The notes below the pieces were generated by a model. That model searched no databases and was not told the DNA's origin. It worked only from the letters and a program-made list of their open reading frames with translations. Shown here in pieces: positions 53,969 through 62,174 of a stretch of 64,000 bases of DNA. A program made the translations under genes and the position numbers. The stretch's first letter is position 1; the number at the start of each line of letters is the position of its first letter. The stretch covers positions 124,001 to 188,000 of the forward strand of contig SVOW01000003.1 in NCBI GenBank assembly GCA_015066175.1, in the 5' to 3' direction. The DNA comes from Oscillospiraceae bacterium (GTDB taxonomy: Bacteria > Bacillota > Clostridia > Oscillospirales > Acutalibacteraceae).

Positions 53969-54017
53969 AAAAAACGGCAGGTATTTTCTTGGAAAAATAT
54001 CTGCTGTTTTTTGTTTT
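53969..54017 (+). terminator. Terminator
   Basis: AAAACGGCAG-g-TATTTT pairs with AAAATA-t-CTGCTGTTTT, then TTGTTTTT. Confidence 0.85.
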
Positions 54018-54115
54018 TAATATGCAGAAAAATTCATTAATAATTATTAAAAGAAGTGTAAAAAAATCTGCTGTTAAAATTGTTAAAAAAGTATGAAGTT
54101 AATATCCGTTTTTCC

Positions 54116-54144
54116 TTGACAATCTTGACAAAAAGTGATACAAT
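54116..54144 (+). promoter_or_regulatory. Promoter of the fibre locus
   Basis: TTGACA (54116-54121), 17-base spacer, TACAAT (54139-54144). A leader of about 100 bases follows before the EAL gene; no riboswitch was recognised. Confidence 0.8.
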
Positions 54145-54252
54145 ACAATGGATAGAATAGAGTTAGTGGGAGTATGCCCTCTTGTAATTTCTTTAAGAGA
54201 AAATTAACTCCTGCTGACACAACTGAAATCCTGCAATACGGAGAGTGCTATT

Positions 54253-55002
54253 ATGGCTGAAGAAAAGAAAGAAACTATAAAAGTTCCCAGAGCAAGAACA
54301 ATGGAGATGTTGTTCAAACCTGTGTTTGACGTTGGTCTTAACATGGCGGTTGATTATTACACACGTGTTCAGCTTATTGACCATAAGGTAGGCATCATTC
54401 AGCCCGAAACTTACATACCTGTGGCTGAAAAATCAAATCAGATTGCCGAAATCGGCAAATGGGCGATTGAAGAAGCCTGCGATGTTATGCTCAGGGCAGA
54501 AGAGAGAGATGTGGGAATTAACAGCGTTATTCTCTGGACATCACTCAAACATCTTAATAAAAAGAATTTTGTTAAATCGATGCTTAACATTGCTGATAAG
54601 AAAGAAATTGAGCACGATAAATTCTGTTTCTGGATTACAGACCATATTCTTCAGGCAGATCAGGATATAATTACCAAAAACATCAGCGAATTACGTAAAG
54701 AAGGTTTCAGCGTAGCAATTGACGATTTCGGCGTTGAATATTCATCGCTTTCAAATCTCGGTCAGTATGAAGTTGACTATATCGGCATCGACGCTTCTCT
54801 TACAAGGGATATCGAAATTAACGAGCGTCAGCAGAATATGCTCCAGGGTATTATAGATTTTGTTAAGAAAATCGAAACCAAAGTTATGGTCGGCGGAGTT
54901 GAAACTCAGGAAAGAGCCGAGCTTCTCAAAACCATGGGCGTTGACAGAATGTCAGGACCTCTTTATGGCGATTTTATAAAAGAAAAAGAAATCACTCTGT
55001 GA
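54253..55002 (+). CDS. Degenerate EAL-domain protein
   Basis: Protein of 249 residues with an EAL-like TIM barrel. The DDFG block is well kept (AIDDFGVEYSSLSNLG) and so is VGGVETQERAELLKTMGVDR, but the EAL triplet reads VQL after YYTR, and the Lys of the KID motif is replaced (IGIDAS). Hydrolysis of cyclic di-GMP is therefore doubtful; binding is possible. It is first in the operon-like run that leads to TasA-like proteins and SipW, so it may link fibre production to cyclic di-GMP. The start follows GGAGAG. Confidence 0.75.
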   Translation: MAEEKKETIKVPRARTMEMLFKPVFDVGLNMAVDYYTRVQLIDHKVGIIQPETYIPVAEKSNQIAEIGKWAIEEACDVMLRAEERDVGINSVILWTSLKHLNKKNFVKSMLNIADKKEIEHDKFCFWITDHILQADQDIITKNISELRKEGFSVAIDDFGVEYSSLSNLGQYEVDYIGIDASLTRDIEINERQQNMLQGIIDFVKKIETKVMVGGVETQERAELLKTMGVDRMSGPLYGDFIKEKEITL

Positions 55003-55035
55003 TTATGGCTATCCTTATGAAAGGAGTTGGATATT

Positions 55036-55914
55036 TTGGCAAAAAAACAAAATGTGCAGTATGACCCTTACGATTACAATCCCGAAATGGAAAAGTATGG
55101 TGTACGCACATCAGCAAAAAAAGTCAGAAAAAACAAATTGCTCTTGCGGATTGTTGTTATCATCCTTGTGTTATTGCTTTTATTCCTTGCAATTTTCTTC
55201 GGATGTGTAACTTACGCAAACCAGGCAGGTCGATTCACTGTAAACCTTGACCCTGATGCAATTGAAAAATACGGTATCACACTCTGTGAAAGTTACGAGG
55301 AAGCTTACGGCTTAGGCGCATGGGCAGATGGTGGCACAGGCCCCGGCGGAAAACCAAATGCCGACAGTAACTATGAATCAGGCGTTTTAATCCGCGGTCA
55401 GGCTGTTGAAAACATGGATAACATTACTGAGGAATGGATGCCTGAAGATATTGACAGTGCAAACCACTCAGGCAGCCACAACGGTGACGCAAACGGTGAT
55501 GGCGAAATCGACTACATAGCATATACTTTCTATCTTAAAAACGTAGGTAGAGAAGATGCAGACTATAATGTTTCAATAGATGTCCTTTCAGTAGACCTTA
55601 ATGCTGACGAAGCGCTCAGAGTTAAAGTTTACAGAAACGGCGAAGCAATAACTTACGGTAAAAGACCTGTCAAAGGTACTGAAAAAGACGAATATGCAAC
55701 TTTCGGTATCGACAAGTTCTTTCCTAAAGACAATAAGGTTATGGACAGAAACGTAACCAATTTCAAAACAGGCTCGGTTGACAAATACACTGTTGTCATC
55801 TGGCTTGAAGGATGGGATCCTGAATGTGTTGATGATATTATGGGAGGAGAGGTTAAGCTGTCTATGAATTTCCATATCATAGACAAAGAAGCCGAAAACG
55901 AGGAGCTTGTTTAG
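55036..55914 (+). CDS. Membrane-anchored TasA/camelysin-like protein
   Basis: Protein of 292 residues. A 35-residue basic cytoplasmic tail leads into one membrane helix (LLRIVVIILVLLLLFLAIFFG) with no SipW-type cleavage site, so it probably stays anchored. The outer domain is beta-rich, includes a calcium-loop-like DANGDGEID, and ends with VVIWLEGWDPECVDDIMGG then KLSMNFHI. That end is matched by FLWLEGNDADCAMLKFSPTG then NFSMLLKI in the next protein, so both share a TasA/camelysin-like sandwich. It could be the base subunit of a fibre. The start is TTG 55036, nine bases after AAAGGAG. Confidence 0.65.
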   Translation: MAKKQNVQYDPYDYNPEMEKYGVRTSAKKVRKNKLLLRIVVIILVLLLLFLAIFFGCVTYANQAGRFTVNLDPDAIEKYGITLCESYEEAYGLGAWADGGTGPGGKPNADSNYESGVLIRGQAVENMDNITEEWMPEDIDSANHSGSHNGDANGDGEIDYIAYTFYLKNVGREDADYNVSIDVLSVDLNADEALRVKVYRNGEAITYGKRPVKGTEKDEYATFGIDKFFPKDNKVMDRNVTNFKTGSVDKYTVVIWLEGWDPECVDDIMGGEVKLSMNFHIIDKEAENEELV

Positions 55915-56058
55915 GAAAAAGTGAACAAACCACTTTCTTAAATTAAGCAAGTTCCTTAAGTAACTTTTCTCCCCTTAAAATCAATCAACACATATTTGGA
56001 TATAAATTTTAAAAAATGAAAGTTAAACTTTCAAAAAATTTTTATGGAGGTAATATTC

Positions 56059-56928
56059 ATGAAAAAGACAATGAAAAAAAGTGCGTTGCTCTCATCAATC
56101 GCAATGCTCGTTGTTTCAGCAATCGTTCTTACATCAGCTACATACGCATGGTTCTCATCATCAAAACAAGTAACTGTACAAAACCTTCAAACTAGTGTTA
56201 AAGTGTCAACAGGTCTTCTTGTTAGCGTTGATAAGGGTGACAACTGGAGCACAGGAGTAAGCTTCGAAAATAATACTGAGGCTGTTAGAGATGATTGGGG
56301 CACTGGTATTCCTAAGGTGTTCGATCCTGTATCAACAGCAGATGGTAATACTTGGATATCAGCTATCTTTGAAGACGGTAATCTTAAAAAAGAAGATGAA
56401 GCTCCTATCGCTGGTGAAGACGGTAAGTTTGTAGCTGTTCCCTTCTGGGTAACAGGTCCTGCCGGTGCAGTTGTTGCAGCTGAAATCACTTTCAATGTTA
56501 TGGGTAATAACTCTGCAAATTGTTTGAAATTTGCTCTTGTTCCCGCTAACGACGACGGTAACGCAGTTGTTCAAGGCAAATACACAGAAGCAGTTGCAGC
56601 TGCACCTAATAATAACAACGAGTTCGTAGGTATTTCATCTGTTGGTGAAGTTGCAGACAAAACAGAAGGAAGCGCTTATGTATCAGACGGTGGCACAACA
56701 ATCAATGAAATTGCAACGATGGGTACAGAAACTGAAGGTATTCATTTTACACTTCCAGAAGGTACATCAACAGAGCAACCCATGAAGTTCATCGCATTCC
56801 TCTGGCTTGAAGGTAACGACGCAGACTGTGCAATGCTTAAATTCAGTCCTACAGGCGAAACTATTAATTTCAGCATGCTGCTCAAAATCGTAAAAGAAGC
56901 TCCTGTGGCAGCAGAACCTAATGCATAA
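56059..56928 (+). CDS. TasA/camelysin-like fibre protein with SipW-type signal peptide
   Basis: Protein of 289 residues. The signal peptide (ALLSSIAMLVVSAIVLTSAT then YAWFSSS) is of the SipW-dependent type, with the TSATYAWFS motif at the cut. The mature part is beta-rich (VTVQNLQTSVKVSTGLLVSV at its start) and ends in WLEGNDADC plus a strand, as in TasA and camelysin families, which form extracellular amyloid-like fibres. The sequence is Asn/Asp/Gly rich with uncommon codons for the window (more AAT/GAT mixed with CAA), as in a fast-evolving surface protein. ATG follows GGAGG by eight bases. The GC-rich hairpin after it could let this gene be made in excess over sipW. Confidence 0.78.
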   Translation: MKKTMKKSALLSSIAMLVVSAIVLTSATYAWFSSSKQVTVQNLQTSVKVSTGLLVSVDKGDNWSTGVSFENNTEAVRDDWGTGIPKVFDPVSTADGNTWISAIFEDGNLKKEDEAPIAGEDGKFVAVPFWVTGPAGAVVAAEITFNVMGNNSANCLKFALVPANDDGNAVVQGKYTEAVAAAPNNNNEFVGISSVGEVADKTEGSAYVSDGGTTINEIATMGTETEGIHFTLPEGTSTEQPMKFIAFLWLEGNDADCAMLKFSPTGETINFSMLLKIVKEAPVAAEPNA

Positions 56929-57038
56929 TTTGAATCAATTCTATTTTAGTGATTGTTCATCTTTAGAGTTATAAACATAGCTCTTTAAAAATCGTTTCAA
57001 TATCGGCTTTTGAAACAGCTTAAAACTTAAAAACATAG

Positions 57039-57078
57039 CCGGGCGGGGTTAACCGCCCTGCCCGGTGTGTGTTTCCTC
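57039..57078 (+). terminator. GC-rich hairpin between fibre gene and sipW
   Basis: CCGGGC-GGGGTT pairs with AACC(g)CC ... GCCCGG with small bulges; a weak T-rich stretch follows. Likely a partial terminator that lowers sipW relative to the fibre protein. Confidence 0.6.
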
Positions 57079-57206
57079 TTTTAAAACCTACAATAATTTT
57101 TATAAAATATAAATTAATATAGATTCCATTAAATTCGAAAACAAAAGAGCAATCTTTTCATATATATATGTAATATAAAATTTTGAAAGCAAAGGTGGGC
57201 CTTGAT

Positions 57207-58004
57207 ATGGCGGAAGAAAAAAAGACAAATAAAATAATAGAAACCGTAGGCGACATAGTTACTATAGTAATACTTGTTTTTGCGGTTATATTCACTGCAC
57301 TTACATTGACATCGGCAAAATCAGAAAATGGTTTACCAAATGTTGGTGGTTATTCATTATTCTCTGTTCAGTCAGATTCAATGGAGCCCGTTTTCTACAC
57401 AGGGGACCTTCTTCTTATTAAAGAATATCAGGGAGAAGAGCTTAAAAAAGATGACATTATTTCTTTCAGAACAATTGAGCAGGGTCAGTATATTATCAAT
57501 ACCCATAGAATTGTTGAAGTTCATGAGCTTGAGGGCATAAAAACATACACCACACGAGGTGATAACACTCCTGCAAACGACCAGACAGACGTTGTTGAAA
57601 GCGAAATTGTTGGTGTTTATGCTCGTGCAGATGAAAGAGAAGGCGACAAAGACAAGGGCACAAGAGTAAAAGGCCTTGGTAAAGTAATAGATTTTGTCAA
57701 AGGTTCAGGTGAAACAGGCGATAAATGGAGTATCACTCTTAACGAAGGAACTCCTGATGCAAGAAAGCTCAACCTTTCATTCCTTTTCTTCATCATTATT
57801 CCTCTCGCACTTATCTTCCTCTTCCAGATTTACAAGTTTATCAGAGCACTTAATGATACAAAGAAAGAAAAAACAAAGGCAGAACTTCTTGAAAGTGGCG
57901 AACTTTCAGAAGAACTCAAGAAGAAAGCTATTGAAGAATACCTTGCAAAGCAGGCAAAGGAAGCTGAATCAGATGATGATCCTGATGAAGTCGAAGATGA
58001 CTGA
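57207..58004 (+). CDS. sipW: Signal peptidase I, SipW/ER type
   Basis: Signal peptidase of 265 residues. An N-terminal membrane helix (IVTIVILVFAVIFTALTL) precedes SVQSDSMEPVF, with the catalytic Ser, and INTHRIVEV, where His takes the place of the usual Lys, as in ER-type and SipW enzymes; TTRGDNTPANDQTD supplies the Asp residues. A second helix (LSFLFFIIIPLALIFLFQIY) is followed by an acidic coiled tail. SipW-type enzymes cut TasA-like proteins, and the TasA-like gene is directly upstream. ATG 57207 follows AAGGTGGG by nine bases. Confidence 0.88.
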   Translation: MAEEKKTNKIIETVGDIVTIVILVFAVIFTALTLTSAKSENGLPNVGGYSLFSVQSDSMEPVFYTGDLLLIKEYQGEELKKDDIISFRTIEQGQYIINTHRIVEVHELEGIKTYTTRGDNTPANDQTDVVESEIVGVYARADEREGDKDKGTRVKGLGKVIDFVKGSGETGDKWSITLNEGTPDARKLNLSFLFFIIIPLALIFLFQIYKFIRALNDTKKEKTKAELLESGELSEELKKKAIEEYLAKQAKEAESDDDPDEVEDD

Positions 58005-58091
58005 TGAAAATTAAATCCGCAGTGTTTCCTGACGGATTCTTATATATATAATAGAAAGCAAAATTTTTAAAAATATTACGAGGTGACAAAA

Positions 58092-59633
58092 ATGAGCATA
58101 CTGTTGAACTTCATTCAGGATTTTTTGGGACAGTTCTTTGTAAGCGGTTTTTGGGGAATTCTTAAAGGTATAGGCCAGGGCTTTATCAATATTTTTAACA
58201 TCCCCAAATATATAGAAATTTTCGATAAATATTCATCTAACTTCGGTGCAGGTGAATGGGCACTTGCAATTCTCAGCATTTTGCTTATAGTTGCAGTTCT
58301 TGCAGCAATTGTATTTGTAATTGTGCTCCTTTTGAGAAAATACATAAGAGTCCGCAAAACTCTCGTTGACCAGGAAGAACTTCTCAACGAAGTTGGTAAT
58401 CTCAACCGTGAAGTTATCAAACTTAATATGGAAAAACAGAAAATCCTTGCTATGAAGGTTTCACAGTTAGGTCTTCGCCCCGATGAAAGCCCTTATGAAG
58501 ACCTTGAAGAAGAAAAGAAAGAGGAAGAAGAAGTCGACAAAACTGCTGAAGACTACAGCCGTTTCTACAAGCTCACTCAGGTTGACCTTGCTATGAAAAA
58601 CTATGTTCAGCACGATTTCGATGACGACATCACTCTTCCCGAATTCTGTGAAAGATTCCGCAACTTTGCTTGTAGCAGACTTGGTCTTTTCTATGAAATC
58701 GACACACTCCGTCTTTTTATTTCAGGTTTTGCTGCTGCAAGACTTATCATCCTTCAGGGTATTTCAGGTACAGGTAAAACTTCACTTCCCTATGCCTTCG
58801 GTAAATTTATTCAGAACGACGTAACAATCGCATCAGTTCAGCCTTCATGGCGTGACCGTACAGAGCTTTTCGGTTACTTCAACGAATTCACAAAGCGTTT
58901 CAACGAAACTGAAGTTCTTAAGAAAATGTATGAAGCACGTTTTATGGACGACGTTTCAGTTATTATCCTGGACGAAATGAACATCGCTCGTGTTGAATAC
59001 TACTTCGCAGAGCTTTTGTCAATTCTTGAAATGCCTTCACGTGATGAATGGGTTGTTTCACTTGTTCCCACAGTATGGCCCACCGACCCCGAACTCTTCT
59101 TTGATGGTAAATTTAAACTTCCTCCGAATATGTGGTATGTCGGCACAATCAACAACGACGACTCTACTTTCGCCGTTACTGATAAGGTTTACGACCGTGC
59201 TATTCCCATCGATATCAATACAAAAGGTAAATTCTTCGAAGCACCCTACACAGAACCCTTGTATCTTAACTATAAACATCTCGAAGCTCTCTTCGATGAA
59301 GCAAAAGAAAAATATCCCGTTTCACAGGAAGCTCTCAAAAAATTCGCTGAACTTGACGATTATGTTATCGAACATTTCCGTATTGCTTTCGGTAACCGTA
59401 TTCTCAAACAGCTTAAAGACTTTGTTCCTGTTTACGTTGGTTGTGGCGGTAAAGAAATCGACGGTATCGACTTTATCCTTGCTCACAAAATTCTTCGTAA
59501 ATTTGAAAGCCTTAACGTTTCTTACATCCGTAATGAAATCGGCGGTCTTATTACTTACCTTAACAAAAACTTTGGTAAAAACAACATGAAGGATTCTAAG
59601 GATTACCTTGAAAGACTTCAGAAACTTATGTAA
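58092..59633 (+). CDS. Membrane-anchored McrB-like AAA+ ATPase
   Basis: Protein of 513 residues. Residues 56-82 form one strong membrane helix (WALAILSILLIVAVLAAIVF), with a possible amphipathic helix in 3-37. A coiled segment and very acidic linker (EEEKKEEEEVDK) lead to the AAA+ domain: Walker A GISGTGKTS (223-231), PSWRDRTELFGYFN, Walker B VIILDEMN (290-297) followed by ARVEYYFAELLSILE, sensor GTINNDDSTF and KVYDRA. This text is of the McrB-like family paired with DUF2357 proteins, though the canonical MNxxDR GTPase motif is absent. No DNA-binding N-domain is present; a membrane anchor replaces it. Role in fibre assembly or cell-surface organisation is inferred from neighbours. Confidence 0.75.
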   Translation: MSILLNFIQDFLGQFFVSGFWGILKGIGQGFINIFNIPKYIEIFDKYSSNFGAGEWALAILSILLIVAVLAAIVFVIVLLLRKYIRVRKTLVDQEELLNEVGNLNREVIKLNMEKQKILAMKVSQLGLRPDESPYEDLEEEKKEEEEVDKTAEDYSRFYKLTQVDLAMKNYVQHDFDDDITLPEFCERFRNFACSRLGLFYEIDTLRLFISGFAAARLIILQGISGTGKTSLPYAFGKFIQNDVTIASVQPSWRDRTELFGYFNEFTKRFNETEVLKKMYEARFMDDVSVIILDEMNIARVEYYFAELLSILEMPSRDEWVVSLVPTVWPTDPELFFDGKFKLPPNMWYVGTINNDDSTFAVTDKVYDRAIPIDINTKGKFFEAPYTEPLYLNYKHLEALFDEAKEKYPVSQEALKKFAELDDYVIEHFRIAFGNRILKQLKDFVPVYVGCGGKEIDGIDFILAHKILRKFESLNVSYIRNEIGGLITYLNKNFGKNNMKDSKDYLERLQKLM

Positions 59634-59686
59634 TATCTTAAGTTTTATAGCACAACTAATCTTCACACAAAAGGGGACGTTCTCAG

Positions 59687-61978
59687 ATGAGCGAATCATA
59701 TCTTGATTTATACTCTGTCTACAAAGGAAAAATGTCTGAAATGACAGCCGGAAACCCGTACTATGACTTTATGTACGAGGCTATTTCCTCAGGACAAAAC
59801 AATTTTTCTCAATTTAATAGATTCTTTGAAAAGAAAATTGATATCCGTTGGGTTGAGGCTATTGAACGTTGTATTATCCCTATCGACAATATTCTCAGAA
59901 ATCCCCGTAAGTTCATTGTTCAGGAAGAAGAAGTTGTTATTATTGAACGTGCAAAGAAAATCACTACCGAATCAATCAGACACCTTGCTCAGCACACTAA
60001 CATGATTTCCAAGGTTGAAGATGACGGCAGCGTGATGCCCAGCAAAATCCTTAACGTTTTCCGTGAAGAAAGTTACGAAATTTACGAAAACCGTTTCTTA
60101 TTCACTCTTATCAAACAGCTTGAGTATTTCATTAATGTCAGATACGATGTTCTTGCAAATATGTCTGATGATGAAAGCCTCAATTCACTTAAAATGGAAA
60201 GTTCAGTTAAAAAAGGTAACGAACTTATAACTTTCAAAATGGAAGTTGCAACCAAGTTTAACAGCGATGAAGATGTAGACGGCAAAAAAGAAAAGTCAGT
60301 AATGGACAGAATCCGCAGAATCAAAACACTTGTTGACGATTTTGTTCATTCTAATTTCATGAAAGAAATGCGTAAATGCGTTCCCGTTCGTCCTCCTATT
60401 ATGAGAACTAACGTTATTCTTAAAGACCCCAACTTCAATCAGTGTCTTGGTTTGTGGAATTTCATCCATTCCTACGATGATGTTGGTTATGAAATCAATG
60501 TTAAAGAATCAGATGATATGGTAAGCGATAGCTACCGTGATGACCTTTACGGTGTGATGGCTTACAACTATATGCTTCTTAAGAAAAATACTGAACCTGA
60601 AAGCAGCTATGTCGGCAAGCTCAGAAAACGTAAAATCAAACCCAAATTCCTCAAACGTCTTGCTGAAGAGCTTGTTCTTAATTACGACCTGGACGAAGTT
60701 GAAATCAGAAAAGTATTTATAGATGAAATGAAACTGGCTCAGAAGAAAAAGACAGCCGGCGAACAGAAAATCAGAGAAGCAATTGCTCGTGCATTGGCTC
60801 ATGAAAATGAACGTAAACGCCTTATTGAAGAAAAAATCAAGGCAGAAATCGAAAGAAGAAAAGAAATCGAACGTCGCAGAATCGAACGCGAAAAAGCAAG
60901 AATCGCACGAGAAAAAGAAATGGAAAGACTTCGCAAAGAACGCGAAAGAGCAAGAGAAAAAGCGAAGCGCGAAAAAGAAATTGCTCTGGAAAAGGCAAGA
61001 CGAGAGAGAGAGAAAGAAAAGAAACGTCTTGCAAAACTCAAGGAACAGCAGGCAATTGCAGCTGCCAAGGAAAAGGAACGTCTTGCAAAACAGAAAGAAA
61101 GAGAACGTATTGCAAAAGAAAAAGCTCTCGAATTGGAAAGGCAGCGTAAAGCTAAGGAACTTGAGAAGAAGCGCATAGCCAAAGCAAAGGCTGAGGCACT
61201 TGAAAAAGAGCGCAAAGCAAAAGAAAAAGAAAAGGCAAGGCTCGCAAAAGAAAAAGCTCTTAAACTTGAGCAGGAAAGAAAAGAAAAAGAACGTATAGCT
61301 AAAGAAAAAGCTAAAGAACGCGAAAGAATTGCCGCAGAAAAAGCAGCAGCCCTTGAAAAGGAAAGAAAAGAAAAAGCAAGACTTAAAGCACTTGCAGAAA
61401 AAGAAAAGGCTGAAGCTTTAGAAAAAGAACGCAAAGCAAAAGAAAAAGCCCGTGAAAAGGCAGCCAAAGAAAAAGCAATCCAGCTTGAAAAAGAACGAAT
61501 TGCAAACGCTAAGGCAAAGGAAAAAGAAAGATTAGCCAGAGCCAAGGAAAAAGCAATTCAGGAAGAAAAAGAGCGTATCGAAAGAATAAAAGCTCGTGAA
61601 AAGGCTGCTAAAGAAAAAGCAATTCAGGCTGAAAAAGAACGAATTGCAAACGCTAAGGCGAAAGAAAAAGAAAGAATAGCCAGAGCTAAAGAGAAAGCAA
61701 TTCAGGCAGAAAAAGAAAAAGCTGCTAAAGAAAAAGAAAAAGCAAGATTAGCAGCAGAAAAAGCAAAACAGTTGGCAAAAGAAGCAGAGCAGAAGGCTAA
61801 ACAGAAAGAAAAAGAAAGGTTAGCTAAAGCGAAAGCTGATGCAATTGCCAAAGAGAAAGCAAGAGCTGCCAGAGAAAAAGAGAAGGCTAAATTAAAGGCT
61901 GAAAAAGAAAAACTTAAAGCTCAGCAGGCTAAAGAAAAAACACAAAAAAGCGCATCAGAAACTGACGATGCTGAATAA
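59687..61978 (+). CDS. DUF2357 (McrC N-domain-like) protein with long K/E/R coiled coil
   Basis: Protein of 763 residues. The first 330 match DUF2357, the N-terminal part of McrC-like partners of McrB ATPases: SIRHLAQHTNMISKV, VMPSKILNVFREE and EIYENRFLFTLIKQLEYFI (131-149) are its signature. In such proteins a PD-(D/E)xK nuclease normally follows. Here, after about residue 355, there is instead a 400-residue chain made almost only of K, E, R, A and I, an extended single helix or coiled coil. Two 48-residue copies within it (DNA at 61475 and 61619) are nearly identical. No nuclease motif is seen. It follows the AAA+ gene and is surely its partner; a scaffold or tether is more likely than a restriction enzyme. 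Confidence 0.75.
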   Translation: MSESYLDLYSVYKGKMSEMTAGNPYYDFMYEAISSGQNNFSQFNRFFEKKIDIRWVEAIERCIIPIDNILRNPRKFIVQEEEVVIIERAKKITTESIRHLAQHTNMISKVEDDGSVMPSKILNVFREESYEIYENRFLFTLIKQLEYFINVRYDVLANMSDDESLNSLKMESSVKKGNELITFKMEVATKFNSDEDVDGKKEKSVMDRIRRIKTLVDDFVHSNFMKEMRKCVPVRPPIMRTNVILKDPNFNQCLGLWNFIHSYDDVGYEINVKESDDMVSDSYRDDLYGVMAYNYMLLKKNTEPESSYVGKLRKRKIKPKFLKRLAEELVLNYDLDEVEIRKVFIDEMKLAQKKKTAGEQKIREAIARALAHENERKRLIEEKIKAEIERRKEIERRRIEREKARIAREKEMERLRKERERAREKAKREKEIALEKARREREKEKKRLAKLKEQQAIAAAKEKERLAKQKERERIAKEKALELERQRKAKELEKKRIAKAKAEALEKERKAKEKEKARLAKEKALKLEQERKEKERIAKEKAKERERIAAEKAAALEKERKEKARLKALAEKEKAEALEKERKAKEKAREKAAKEKAIQLEKERIANAKAKEKERLARAKEKAIQEEKERIERIKAREKAAKEKAIQAEKERIANAKAKEKERIARAKEKAIQAEKEKAAKEKEKARLAAEKAKQLAKEAEQKAKQKEKERLAKAKADAIAKEKARAAREKEKAKLKAEKEKLKAQQAKEKTQKSASETDDAE

Positions 61979-61982
61979 ATAT

Positions 61983-62041
61983 TTGTAAAGTGTAATTACT
62001 TTACAATACGCATATATTTGTAAAGTATAACAACTTTACAA
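61983..62041. promoter_or_regulatory. Two identical operator-like dyads
   Basis: TTGTAAAGT-N6-ACTTTACAA occurs twice, at 61983-62006 and 62018-62041, with identical arms and different loops, 35 bases apart. This is the only strong signal in the 196-base gap before the surface-protein gene and is probably a regulator's binding region; the regulator is unknown. Confidence 0.75.
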
Positions 62042-62174
62042 AACAACAAAAACCTTGATTTTACTGGGTTTTATAAACAGGATAAGTTTTATTTTTTAAT
62101 GCTCGCGTGTGTGCGTATACGGTCATTTTTGAGAATCAAGACTTGTTCCTGAAATTTCGGAGGTATTTTAGATT

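Noticed and set aside
54145..54252. Cyclic-di-GMP or other riboswitch in the leader of the EAL gene
   Set aside because: I could not find the conserved core of a known class; only weak pairing between GAGTTA and TAACTC is present.
60799..61545. Long antisense frame (248 codons) opposite the coiled coil
   Set aside because: It is Ser/Phe/Ala-rich complement of K/E/R codons, has no ribosome site, and the plus-strand gene fits its operon.
58092..61978. Ordinary type IV restriction system
   Set aside because: No DNA-recognition N-domain in the ATPase, no PD-(D/E)xK nuclease in the partner, and the neighbours are secretion genes.
62042..62174. Sigma-A promoter just before the surface-protein gene
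   Set aside because: Only weak hexamer matches (TATAAA, TTGATT) with wrong spacing; the dyads upstream may act with a promoter I cannot define.
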